Below are positions 33,659 to 42,683 of a stretch of 64,000 bases of DNA, piece after piece. The notes beneath the pieces were generated by a model, which was not told where the DNA came from, did not search any database, and worked only from the letters and a program-made list of their open reading frames with translations. The DNA comes from DASVHS01 sp038244815 (GTDB taxonomy: Bacteria; Acidobacteriota; Thermoanaerobaculia; Gp7-AA8), in NCBI GenBank assembly GCA_038244815.1, contig JBBRTB010000001.1, positions 224,270 to 288,269 of the forward strand. Direction: 5' to 3'. Numbering within the stretch: position 1 is the stretch's first letter; each line of letters begins with the position of its first letter. The position numbers and the translations under genes were made by a program.

Positions 33659-34597
33659 CGCAGGCGACCGCGCGGATGCGCGCCCGGCCGCGACCCAGGC
33701 CAGGCGCGTGATGAGCGATCCCACGAGCGACGAGGCCGCGGCCAGCCGGCGGGTCTTCTTTGACCGTGATCCGAGCAGGCGCAGAAGCAGCGGCACGGGA
33801 CCGGACAGCACGCCGCCGGCGCGCGTCAGTGCTCCGGTCGGGCCGCTTCGCAACGGAAGCGACTCGATGTCATCCATCAGTTCGATGCGCGCGCCCGTCG
33901 CCGTCTCGATCAGCGCCGAGGCGATGCCGAGGATGTTCAGGGCACGATCGTCGTGGCCGCGCAGTTCGAGAAGCGATACGGCCGATGCCGTGGCGGACGC
34001 GCCGAAGTGAACCGGCAGCACGGCGGCATGCCGGGCCCAGACCGGAATCGAAGTCGCACCGAGAAGAACGCCCGTGTACGTGGCCATACCCAGACCGGCC
34101 GCCGCGGAGCCGCAGGCGGCGAGGTCGCGCAGCCGGCCTGGAAGAATCACCGCGCCCACGGCGCTGGCGCCGAACGCGGTGAAGATCCACGCGCCCGCGG
34201 ACATCGGTGACCGCGGCTTGAAGACGCGGAGCATGTTGAGAAATCGCTCCGGACGTCCGAGGTCGGCGATGAGAAGAGGGGCCGAGAGATTCGCGCCGAT
34301 GGCGGCGATCCATCGCGCGTCGCGGACGAGCCGCTGCTCCGCTCCGCTGAGACCTGCCGCCACGCCGATCATCGCCGCCGCACCGGCTGCGCCGCCGACG
34401 AAAAAGTACGCCGGGATCTCCCACGACCAAACCGGTTGCTTGAGCAGCGGCAGACCGTAATAGCCGTTCGCGCCGCTCGCTTCCGGCAGCGGAGCGCCGT
34501 TCGCGCGGATTCCCTTTGCGTCGACGCGGCCGGTGACCCCAGCTTCACGACGGATTTCGTCGAGACGCTTCTCCGATGCGCGGTCCGGCGTTTTCAT
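33653..34597 (-). CDS. NrfD-like membrane subunit of formate dehydrogenase
   Basis: A 314-residue polytopic protein from the ATG at 34597, with about eight hydrophobic segments. NrfD/PsrC family features are WSWEIPAYFFVGGAAGAAAMI and LLIADLGRPERFLNMLRVFKPRSPMSAGAW. NrfD subunits bind quinone without haem, unlike the cytochrome b556 subunit FdnI of the E. coli enzyme. The start overlaps the beta-subunit stop (ATGA). Its last codons run into a heptamer array. Confidence 0.88.
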   Translation of the reverse strand: MKTPDRASEKRLDEIRREAGVTGRVDAKGIRANGAPLPEASGANGYYGLPLLKQPVWSWEIPAYFFVGGAAGAAAMIGVAAGLSGAEQRLVRDARWIAAIGANLSAPLLIADLGRPERFLNMLRVFKPRSPMSAGAWIFTAFGASAVGAVILPGRLRDLAACGSAAAGLGMATYTGVLLGATSIPVWARHAAVLPVHFGASATASAVSLLELRGHDDRALNILGIASALIETATGARIELMDDIESLPLRSGPTGALTRAGGVLSGPVPLLLRLLGSRSKKTRRLAAASSLVGSLITRLAWVAAGRASARSPAK

Positions 34598-35376
34598 CGC
34601 CGCGCACCGAGAGCGAACGCCAGGATCGAGCCGATGGCCAGCGCTCCCGCAGCGACGGCCGCACTGGTCCACGCTTTCGGCAGCAGCGTCGCCGGCACCT
34701 CGGGCCGCGGGGGCAGGTTGTAGGCACGGACGTCGCCGCGCACGAGGAAGAACGCATGCGTACCGCCGACACTCGTGTCGACGGGGTTGTAGATCGTGGC
34801 GTCGGTCATCCCGTTCGCGTGCAGCTTCTCGATGCGCGCATCGGCGAGTCTCTGCAGCTCTTCGAGATCGCCGAACAGGATCGACTGCGTCGGGCAGGCC
34901 TTGGCACAGGCCGGTTCTTCGCCGGCACGCTGCCGGTCGTAGCAGAAGGTGCACTTGAACGCGCGTCCATCGGAGGGACGGCGATCGATGACGCCGAACG
35001 GACAGCTCACGACACAGTATCCGCAGCCGTTGCAGATGTCCGGCTGCACGTAGACGCTGCCGAACTCGGTGCGCACGATCGAGCCGGTCGGGCAGGCATC
35101 GAGGCAGCCGGCATTCTCGCAGTGCTTGCAGACGTCGGACGAGAACTCCCAGGTCATGAGCTCGGGCGCGTTGCCTCCCCTACCGATGACCGCGTCGTGC
35201 TCGACGAACTTCACGTGACGCCATGTCGAGTGTCCCAGTGCGAGCGTGTTGTCGTACGACAATCCCGAAAACGAAAAGCCGTCGTCGGGGACATCGTTCC
35301 ACTCCTTGCAGGCCACCTCGCAGGCCTTGCAGCCGATGCAGAGCGTCGAGTCGGTGAAGAACCCGGTGACCGTCAC
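34594..35376 (-). CDS. Formate dehydrogenase iron-sulfur (beta) subunit
   Basis: A 260-residue protein with four ferredoxin-like Cys clusters: CIGCKACEVAC, CKHCENAGCLDACP, CNGCGYCVVSCP and CTFCYDRQRAGEEPACAKACP. These would ligate four [4Fe-4S] clusters passing electrons from the catalytic subunit to the membrane. A single C-terminal membrane segment (about 235-257) anchors it, as in FdnH. GTG start at 35376 overlapping the alpha-subunit stop (GTGA). Confidence 0.95.
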   Translation of the reverse strand: MTVTGFFTDSTLCIGCKACEVACKEWNDVPDDGFSFSGLSYDNTLALGHSTWRHVKFVEHDAVIGRGGNAPELMTWEFSSDVCKHCENAGCLDACPTGSIVRTEFGSVYVQPDICNGCGYCVVSCPFGVIDRRPSDGRAFKCTFCYDRQRAGEEPACAKACPTQSILFGDLEELQRLADARIEKLHANGMTDATIYNPVDTSVGGTHAFFLVRGDVRAYNLPPRPEVPATLLPKAWTSAAVAAGALAIGSILAFALGARR

Positions 35377-38300
35377 GCGCGCCTCACGTTGCAGCTCAGA
35401 CCCTTCGATTCGAAAATCCTCACATTCGGCTCCTCGGAGATCGCCAGCAGATCATTGACGACGTCGCCTTTGACGAGACCGTTCGGGCCCCAGTGATACG
35501 GGAGACCGACCTGATGCACGCGCTTTCCGCCGACGTCGAGCGAAGGCATGCGCGTCGTCACCAGGGCGCGGGCCCGGATGGCCGCCCGCACGGTCGAGAT
35601 CTCGACGACGTCGCCGTTGGCGACGCCGAGCTCACGCGCCAGCTCCGGCGAGATCTCGGTGAAGAGCTCCGGCTGCAGCTCGGCCAGGTGCGGGAGCGTG
35701 CGGCTCATCCCGCCGGCAGTGTGATGCTCGGTCAGCCGGTAGGTCGTCAACACATAGGGGAAGCGGTCATCCGGCGAGCCTGCGTACTCGTTGTCTTCGC
35801 GTTTCATCCAGAGCGCCGCGGGATTCTTGTCCTGCGCCGGATAGAGCTGGTTGTGGACGTTCGATTCGAGCGGCTCGTAGTGCGCGGGCAGCGGACCGTC
35901 CTTCAACCCCGTGGCCACCCAGATCCAGCCGACACCGTCGGGATGCATGATGAACGGCGCGTCGCCTGGCAGAGCCTCATCGCCGCCCCCCTCTGGATCG
36001 CCTTTGAAGTCCGGCGCCTTGCCGCGTGTGAAGTCCGCCTCGTCATGACCGACCCACTCGCGCCTGGCCTCGTCCCACCAGACCAGCGCCTTCCGCTCGC
36101 TCCACGGTTTTCCGTCGGGGTCCGCCGAAGCACGGTTGTAGAGAATGCGCCGGTCGAGCGGCCAGGTGTAACCCCAGCCGTGACCGTAGCGGCCGTGGGG
36201 ATCGCGCCCATCGGCCCTGTTCTCTCCGTCGTAGACCCCCGAGTAGATCCAGCACCCGCACGCGGTCGAGCCGTCGTTCTTGAGTTCGCTGAAATCCTTG
36301 ATCGAACGGCCGTCGACATGACCGCCGTGAATCTCGCGCAGGATCTCGCCGGCGTCCTCATCGCTGTAGTTCCAGGTCAGCGCCCGCAACCCGGCATCGC
36401 GCGGGCTCTCGCTGGCGCGACGCTTGAGCCGGCGGCCGAGGTCGATCATGAACTGCAGTTCGCTGCGCGCTTCTCCGGGAGGTTCGACCGCTTTCTCGCG
36501 CCATTGCAGCAGCCGCTGCGTGTTCGTGAACGTCCCTTCCTTCTCGACGTGCGACGCCGCCGGGAAGAAGAACACCTCGGTGTCGCACTCGGGGAACTCG
36601 TTCCAGAACGTCGCCGTCTCCGTCTCGACCATGTCGCGCACGACGAGCCATTTCAATTTCGAAAGCGCCTTGCGCTCGAGCTTCGCGTTCGGCGAGCCGA
36701 CCGCCGGATTCTGCCCCATGACCAGGAGGCCTTCGAGCTTTCCGTCGGCCATATCCATCCAATAGCCGAAGTACGAATGATCGCGCGTGAGTCGCGGCAA
36801 CCAGGAAAAGCCGAAGCCATTGTCTGTCGTCGCCGCTTCGCCGTAATACGACTTGAGCAGCGACACGATGTACTTGTCGAGGTTGTACCACCAGCCTTTC
36901 GGCGACTTGTGCCGCTTCACATACTCGTCGAGCGTCCGCTCCACGGCCGGCATCGGCAGGTATCCGGGAAGGATGTCGTAGAGCGTTGGGACGTCGGTCG
37001 ACCCCTGGATCGATGCGTGACCGCGCAGAGCCAGGATCCCGCCGCCGGGGCGTCCGATATTGCCGAGGAGGAGCTGAAGGATCGATGCCGCGCGGATGAT
37101 CTGCACTCCCGTCGAATGCTGCGTCCAACCGACGGCATAGCAGATCGCGCCGGTCTTCTCGCGCCCGGACGCGGCCGTGAACACGTCCGCTACTTCGAGA
37201 AACTTCTCCGCGGGGATGCCGCAGGCCTGTTCGACCATCTCCGGCGTGTAACGTGCGAAGTGGCGCTTCAGCACCTGGAACACGCAGCGCCGATGCTGCA
37301 GGGTCTCGTCGCGGTGCGGCCGGTCGAGATCCTGCGACTCCCCGCCCCGATCCTTCTCCTGACCGCCACCTTCCTCCTTCCTGGCCGCTCCCTCATAGAG
37401 CCACGTCTCCGGATCGTACGTTTCGTTCTTCGCGTCCCAACCCGAAAACAATCCCCCAAGCTCCTCGGTGTCCATGAAGTCGGAACGCAGGATGGTGGGA
37501 GCGTTCGTGTAGTGGACGACGTAGTCGCGGAACCAGCGCTCGTTCGTCAGCGTGTAGTTGATCAGCGCGCCGAGGAAGACGATGTCGGTGCCGGCGCGAA
37601 GCGGCAGCCAGTAATCGGACATCGCGGAGGTGCGGGTGAAGCGGGGATCGACGTGGATGATCTTCGCGCCGTTTTTCTCACGCGCCTCCACCACCCACTG
37701 AAATCCCACCGGATGGTTCTCGGCCATCGACGAGCCCATGATGAGAATGGCGTCGGCGTTGGCGAGGTCCTGCTGCGCGGTCGTCGCGCCGCCGCGACCG
37801 AACGAAGTGCCCAGACCGGGCACCGTGGAGCTGTGTCATATCCGGGCCTGATTGCTCAGGCAGACCATCCCCAGTCCCGCGGTGAACAGCTTCTTGATGA
37901 GGTAGTTCTCTTCCACGTCGAGCGTGGCGCCGCCGAGGTGGGCGATGCCGGTGGTATGACCGTGCTCGTCGGAGAACGTACGCTGGCGCGAGTCCCAGAT
38001 GCGCTCGGCGACGAGCCGCGTCGCTTCTTCCAGCGGCATGTCCTGCCACTCGGTCGCGCGCGGCGCGCGGTACTTCACGTTCCTGGCCCGGCCGCCGTGC
38101 GTGACCAGCTCGTAACTGGCGGCACCTTTCGGACAGAGATGTCCGCGCGAGATCGGCGACTCCGGATCGCCTTCGATCGACACGATTTTCCCGTCACGAT
38201 GGTAAACAAGTTGACCACATCCGACGCCGCAGTACGGGCAGACCGAGCGGGCCACATCCGCGTGGCTGGTTTTGGGTCCCAGCATCAGCGTCCGCGGCGA

Positions 38301-38381
38301 CATCGACTCCGGACCGGTGCCATCGACTCGATCGCGGATCTGCCGCAGGAGAGGCCACTTCAACAGGAGCTCAGCGAGCAT
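35373..38381 (-). CDS. Formate dehydrogenase alpha subunit, selenoprotein
   Basis: The frame 38381-35373 is open except for one in-frame TGA at 37836-37838 (codon 182). It sits in NQARI-TGA-HSSTVPGLGTSFGRG, exactly where FdnG-type enzymes have selenocysteine, and a SECIS-like hairpin follows. Read through, the product has 1,002 residues, close to FdnG length. The N-terminal [4Fe-4S] ligands are Cys 48, 51, 55 and 83 (CPYCGVGCG, GHLCPKG); molybdopterin domains follow (AENHPVGFQW, TEHHTAGGMSRTLPHLAELQ). It oxidises formate to CO2. No Tat signal is present, unlike FdnG, which suggests a cytoplasm-facing enzyme. It overlaps the downstream beta gene by 4 nt and the GH3 stop by 11 nt. Confidence 0.95.
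37807..37838 (-). promoter_or_regulatory. UGA selenocysteine codon with bacterial SECIS hairpin
   Basis: The TGA is at 37836-37838. Twelve nt downstream GTGCCC (37823-37818) pairs perfectly with GGGCAC (37812-37807) across the apical loop GGTCT. The GGUC-type loop and its distance from the UGA match the fdhF/fdnG SECIS elements bound by SelB. selA, selB, selC and selD are not in the window. Confidence 0.9.
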
Positions 38382-40224
38382 CGCTTCCGAAAGGTACCAC
38401 CGTCATTCCGAGCCGCGAAGACGGCGAGGAATCCGGGTGGTGGAGTCCTCCCGCCCAGATTCCTCGCGCTCTTCGGCGCTCGGAATGACTGCCGATCGGG
38501 TACAACCCCGGCAGACTGATCGGCAGTTTTCCGGCGAATGGGATCTCGCCGGTGATCGCCTTGATCGCCGACAGCTCCGAACCGGGATTGACGTCATAGG
38601 TGAGGATATACGAGGGCAGCTCCGGAACGTGGTGCAGCAGATACGGACTGCCGAACAGCACGAACACCAGCGGCTTCTGCTGTGCGGAGAGCTCTTTGAG
38701 AAAGCGGAGCTGCTCGGTGTCGAGGTCGATCGTGCCCTTGTACGCGGCCACGCGGATGAACGCCGTGACCACGACCGCGTCGACCAGATCGGTCATCTTC
38801 CGGGCCATGTCGAACTCATTGCGCGTGGAGAGGTCGTCGAGCTGAATGGTGGTCGTCTCCGGAAATCGCTTCAGCATCTCCGATGCCACCACGCGGCCGA
38901 CGGGACCCTCGCGCCATCCGGTGCGGCTGTCGAGGAGGTTGATGTGCAGCACGCGCGTCTCCGCGGAAGGAGCGAGCGGCAGGACGTGGCGGTCGTCGCG
39001 GACGAGCGTGACCGCCGCGTCGCTGATCTGTTGGGAGAGCTCGTGATGGGCCTTGCTGCCGATCCTCGTGCTCAGGCTGTCGATATCGGTGGCTTTGTAG
39101 TGGTTGAGACCGAGCCGCGCCTTCGCCTCCAGGATGCGCCGCACCGACTCGTCGATGCGTGAGATGGGGATACGACCCGACTGCACCGCGGCCTTGATGC
39201 CATTGAATGAGCCTTCCGCGCTGGGAGGATGAAGAATGACGTCAGCGCCGGCCAGCACGGCGCGCACGGCCGCCTCCCCTTCCTTCCAGCGGTTCGTGAT
39301 GCCGTGCATGGTCATGGCATCGGTGAAGATCAGTCCCCGAAAATGCAGCTCGTCGCGCAGCAGACCCGTCAGGACGTTGCGCGACAGCGTGGACGGCAGG
39401 CCCTTCTCGGGCTCGATCGCCGGCACGTTGATGTGAGCCGACATCACCGCCCCGACCCCTGCCGCAATCGCGGCGCGGAACGGGACGAGCTCGAGCGATT
39501 CCAGCCGCGCCCGATCGACGTTCAGCACAGGCATCTCCAGGTGCGAGTCCGTGGCCACGTCGCCGTGTCCCGGAAAATGCTTCGCGGTGGCGAGCATGCC
39601 CGCATCCTGGACGCCCTTGAGATACGCCGACGCCATCGCAGAAACACGCGCGGGGTCCTCGCCGAACGACCGGATGTTGATGATCGGATTGGCGGGATTG
39701 TTCTGCACGTCGACCACCGGATAAAAATCGACGTTGATGCCGATGGCCCGCCCTTCCTCCGCGCTGGCCCTGCCTGCCTCGTACGCAAACTTCTCGTTTC
39801 CTGTGGCGCCGATAGCCATGGCCAGGGGAAAGCGCGTCGCCCCTCCGATCACGTAGCCCGCGCCGCCTTCGAGATCGGCGGTCGTCAGCAACGGGATTTT
39901 CGCCAGGCGCTGCAGATCGTTGAGCAGGACGGCCACGCCGGCCGCATCGCCGCCGAACGTGTGATAACCGCCGGCGTGGAACTCGACGACGTCTCGGCGA
40001 ACCCTCTGGAACTCATCGCTCTCGACATTGTGGAATCCGCCGGTGACGGTAGGGATCAGCAACTGCCCGATCTTCTCGTCGAGCGTCATCGACCGGAACG
40101 TCTTCTCGACCCACCGCTCCTGCCCGGCCCTCTCGGAAGCACCACCGCCTTCGACACCGAACGCCGCCGTCGTCAGCGGAGACGATCCGACCAGCACGAG
40201 TATCGCCGCCAGCGCTCGTTTCAC
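38371..40224 (-). CDS. Glycoside hydrolase family 3, hexosaminidase-like
   Basis: A 617-residue exported protein: signal peptide (residues 1-23), GH3 TIM barrel with LTTADLEGGAG, the NagZ-type motif KHFPGHGD at 215-222 and the nucleophile Asp in TDAM (302), then a second alpha/beta domain ending near LPGLYPIG. This is the beta-N-acetylglucosaminidase group active on peptidoglycan or chitin fragments. The last about 40 residues are encoded by a REP-like palindrome and are probably not part of the native fold. GTG start overlapping the E1 stop by 4 nt (GTGA). Confidence 0.92.
   Translation of the reverse strand: MKRALAAILVLVGSSPLTTAAFGVEGGGASERAGQERWVEKTFRSMTLDEKIGQLLIPTVTGGFHNVESDEFQRVRRDVVEFHAGGYHTFGGDAAGVAVLLNDLQRLAKIPLLTTADLEGGAGYVIGGATRFPLAMAIGATGNEKFAYEAGRASAEEGRAIGINVDFYPVVDVQNNPANPIINIRSFGEDPARVSAMASAYLKGVQDAGMLATAKHFPGHGDVATDSHLEMPVLNVDRARLESLELVPFRAAIAAGVGAVMSAHINVPAIEPEKGLPSTLSRNVLTGLLRDELHFRGLIFTDAMTMHGITNRWKEGEAAVRAVLAGADVILHPPSAEGSFNGIKAAVQSGRIPISRIDESVRRILEAKARLGLNHYKATDIDSLSTRIGSKAHHELSQQISDAAVTLVRDDRHVLPLAPSAETRVLHINLLDSRTGWREGPVGRVVASEMLKRFPETTTIQLDDLSTRNEFDMARKMTDLVDAVVVTAFIRVAAYKGTIDLDTEQLRFLKELSAQQKPLVFVLFGSPYLLHHVPELPSYILTYDVNPGSELSAIKAITGEIPFAGKLPISLPGLYPIGSHSERRRARGIWAGGLHHPDSSPSSRLGMTVVPFGSDAR
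38402..38489. repeat. REP-like palindrome inside the GH3 3' end
   Basis: Two 32-nt arms (38402-38433 and 38458-38489) beginning GTCATTCCGAG and ending CTCGGAATGAC are inverted copies with 28 of 32 positions matching. TCATTCCGAG...GAGGAATC is a widespread REP-type sequence in many bacteria. It lies within the open frame of the GH3 gene and supplies its C-terminal tail. Confidence 0.8.
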
Positions 40225-42596
40225 AGGATGTTCGGGAACTTTCGCGGATCGGCCTCGTGCATCAGGCCGTACACGCTCTCGAAGATGGTTTCGCGATTCG
40301 GCTTCGACCAGTAGTCACCGTCCGATCCATATGCCGGACGGTGTTCTTTCGCCGGAATCGTGCGGGGCCCGGAGTCGAGCCAGTCGTAGCCGCGATCGCG
40401 CTCCAGGACGTTCTGCATCATGTACGCGGTCGTTCCGCCGGGCACGTCTTCGTCGATGAAGGCCACGCGACTCGTCTTGCGGAGCGAATCGACGATCACG
40501 CCGTTGCGGTCGAACGGAAGGAGCGTCTGCACATCGATCACTTCGGCGTCGATGCCTCGAGTGGCCAGCATCTCCGCCGCTTCCATCACGATGCGCAGCG
40601 TGGCGCCGTAGCTGACCAGCGTCACATCCGTTCCCGGCCGCATCACTTCCGGCACGCCCAGGGGCACCGTGAAGTCGGCGATGTTGGAGGGGAGCTTCTC
40701 CTTGCCGCGGTAAGCGTTGAGCACCTCCACGATGATGGCCGGATCGTCCGAGCGCAGCATCGTGTTGTAAAAGCCGGCTGCCTGCGTCATGTTCCTGGGC
40801 ACGCAGACGTACATTCCACGCACGAGGCTGATGATGCCCGACATCGGCGATCCGGAATGCCAGATGCCCTCGAGCCGGTGGCCGCGGGTGCGGATGATGG
40901 CCGGGCACTTCTGCCCGCCGCGCGTGCGCCAGCGCATCATGGCCAGATCGTCGGAGAGGATCTGCAACGCATAGAGAATGTAGTCGAGGTACTGGATCTC
41001 CGCGATCGGACGCAGTCCGCGCACGGCCATGCCGATGGCCTGGCCGACGATCGTGCATTCCCGGATGCCGGTGTCCGAGACGCGTAGCAGTCCGTATTTT
41101 TCCTGGAGACCGAGGCAACCCTGATTGACGTCGCCGAGCTTGCCGACGTCCTCACCGATGGCGATGAGATTCGGATAGCGCGCCAGCGCGGCGTCGAGGC
41201 AGGCGTTGATGATCTCGAAGCCGTTTTTCTCCGGCGCGTCGTCCCCGTAGTGCGCTTTCACCTCCGGCACATTCACCGCCGCCCCCGCGGAGTCGCTGTA
41301 GAGGAGCTCGTCGTAGCGGGCGTTGTTGACGCGCTCCTGCTCGCGGCGCCACTCGACGATCTCCCGTGGCACTTCGCCGTCATGGGAGACGATGGCGGCG
41401 GTCAGCGCGCGCATGGCGTCGCGGCGGTACGGCGCCTGGTTGCGCCTGAGCTCATCTCCGGCGGCGGTATCGCCCAACTGTTCCAGAAACCCAACGACGG
41501 TTTTAACCTCAGCGTCGATCGGCGCGCGATACGCCTCCCAGGCTCGGCGCTGTGCATCGCGCACCGCCTGCAGATCCTGTTTCTCGATGGCCTTGACCTC
41601 GTCCTCGGTGGCGATGCCCTGACCGATCATCCACTCGCGCATCCTGGCGATGCAGTCGAATCGCATTTCCCAGTCCAGACGCTCTTTCGATTTGTAGCGT
41701 TCCTGGCTGCCCGACGTCGAGTGGCCCTGGGGCTGCGTCATCTCGGTAACGTGGATGATCGCCGGCACGTGTTCCATGCGCACGATGCTGGCGGCGGCGA
41801 CGTAGGTCTCGCACAAGCCCGGGTAATCCCACCCCTTCACGGTGTAGATGTCATAACCCTGCTTCTGCTTCGGCTCGCGCTGAAACCCCTTCAGCAGTTC
41901 CGAGAGATGACCCTTCGTGATCTGGAACTCGTTCGGAACGGAGATGCCGTAGTTGTCATCCCAGATTGAAACGATCATCGGCGACTGCAGCAGACCACCG
42001 GCGTTGATCGACTCCCAGAACATCCCTTCGGCGCAACTGGCATTGCCGATCGTGCCCCAGGCGATCTCGTCGCCGTTGTGCGAGAAATCCGTCATGGCCT
42101 TCAGCTCGTCGAGCTGGCGATAGAGCTTCGATGCGTAGGCCAGTCCGACCAGGCGCGGCATCTGCGATCCGGTCGGCGACACGTCCGCCGAGGTGTTGTA
42201 GCTCCCGACCTGCGGCTTCCACGATCCGTCGGGGTTCAGGAGGCGCGACGCGAAGTGCGCGTTCATCGAGCGTCCGCCCGACGACGGATCGTGCTCCACG
42301 TCGGCGTCCGCATAGAGCTGGCTGAAGAGATCCTCGAGTGTGACCGCGCCGACGGCCAGCATGAATGTCTGGTCGCGGTAGTAGCCCGACCTCCAGTCGC
42401 CGCGGTGAAACGCGCGGGCCATGGCCAGCTGGGCAACCTCCTTGCCGTCGCCGAAGATCCCGAACTTGGCCTTGCCGGTCAGGACCTCCCTGCGCCCGAT
42501 GAGGCTCATCTGACGGCTGCGGTAGCCCGTCCTGTAGTCTTCGAGAATGCTCTCGCGGGTGAACTGCGTGCGGGTCTGTTGTTCAGATGTCGACAC
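40221..42596 (-). CDS. Fused alpha/beta E1 of 2-oxoacid dehydrogenase
   Basis: A 791-residue protein joining both E1 chains. The alpha part (about 1-370) holds the thiamine-diphosphate region (GTIGNASCAEGMFWESINAGG, then IWDDNYGIS). The beta part (about 440-791) has IGEDVGKLGDVNQGC, GLQEKYGLLRVSDTGIRECTIVGQAIGMAVRGLRPIAEIQY and the C-terminal EDVPGGTTAYMMQNVLE. It decarboxylates a 2-oxoacid, branched-chain or pyruvate; sequence alone does not settle which. E2 and E3 genes are not in the window. It overlaps the GH3 start by 4 nt. Confidence 0.92.
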   Translation of the reverse strand: MSTSEQQTRTQFTRESILEDYRTGYRSRQMSLIGRREVLTGKAKFGIFGDGKEVAQLAMARAFHRGDWRSGYYRDQTFMLAVGAVTLEDLFSQLYADADVEHDPSSGGRSMNAHFASRLLNPDGSWKPQVGSYNTSADVSPTGSQMPRLVGLAYASKLYRQLDELKAMTDFSHNGDEIAWGTIGNASCAEGMFWESINAGGLLQSPMIVSIWDDNYGISVPNEFQITKGHLSELLKGFQREPKQKQGYDIYTVKGWDYPGLCETYVAAASIVRMEHVPAIIHVTEMTQPQGHSTSGSQERYKSKERLDWEMRFDCIARMREWMIGQGIATEDEVKAIEKQDLQAVRDAQRRAWEAYRAPIDAEVKTVVGFLEQLGDTAAGDELRRNQAPYRRDAMRALTAAIVSHDGEVPREIVEWRREQERVNNARYDELLYSDSAGAAVNVPEVKAHYGDDAPEKNGFEIINACLDAALARYPNLIAIGEDVGKLGDVNQGCLGLQEKYGLLRVSDTGIRECTIVGQAIGMAVRGLRPIAEIQYLDYILYALQILSDDLAMMRWRTRGGQKCPAIIRTRGHRLEGIWHSGSPMSGIISLVRGMYVCVPRNMTQAAGFYNTMLRSDDPAIIVEVLNAYRGKEKLPSNIADFTVPLGVPEVMRPGTDVTLVSYGATLRIVMEAAEMLATRGIDAEVIDVQTLLPFDRNGVIVDSLRKTSRVAFIDEDVPGGTTAYMMQNVLERDRGYDWLDSGPRTIPAKEHRPAYGSDGDYWSKPNRETIFESVYGLMHEADPRKFPNIL

Positions 42597-42683
42597 GGCG
42601 GAAACTCCGGCGTCCAGGTGAAGATGGTCGACGCCCGGCCGGGGTCGCCGCTCGCATCAGATCGTAGCACGCAGCCGGCCGGG

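Noticed and set aside
37836..37838. In-frame TGA as a nonsense mutation making the formate dehydrogenase a pseudogene
   Set aside because: The codon is at the known selenocysteine site and is followed by a SECIS hairpin; both flanking frames are otherwise intact.
35493..38519. Open frame of about 1,008 codons on the plus strand
   Set aside because: It is antisense to the formate dehydrogenase alpha gene and lacks any domain pattern; long antisense frames are a by-product of high GC codon usage.
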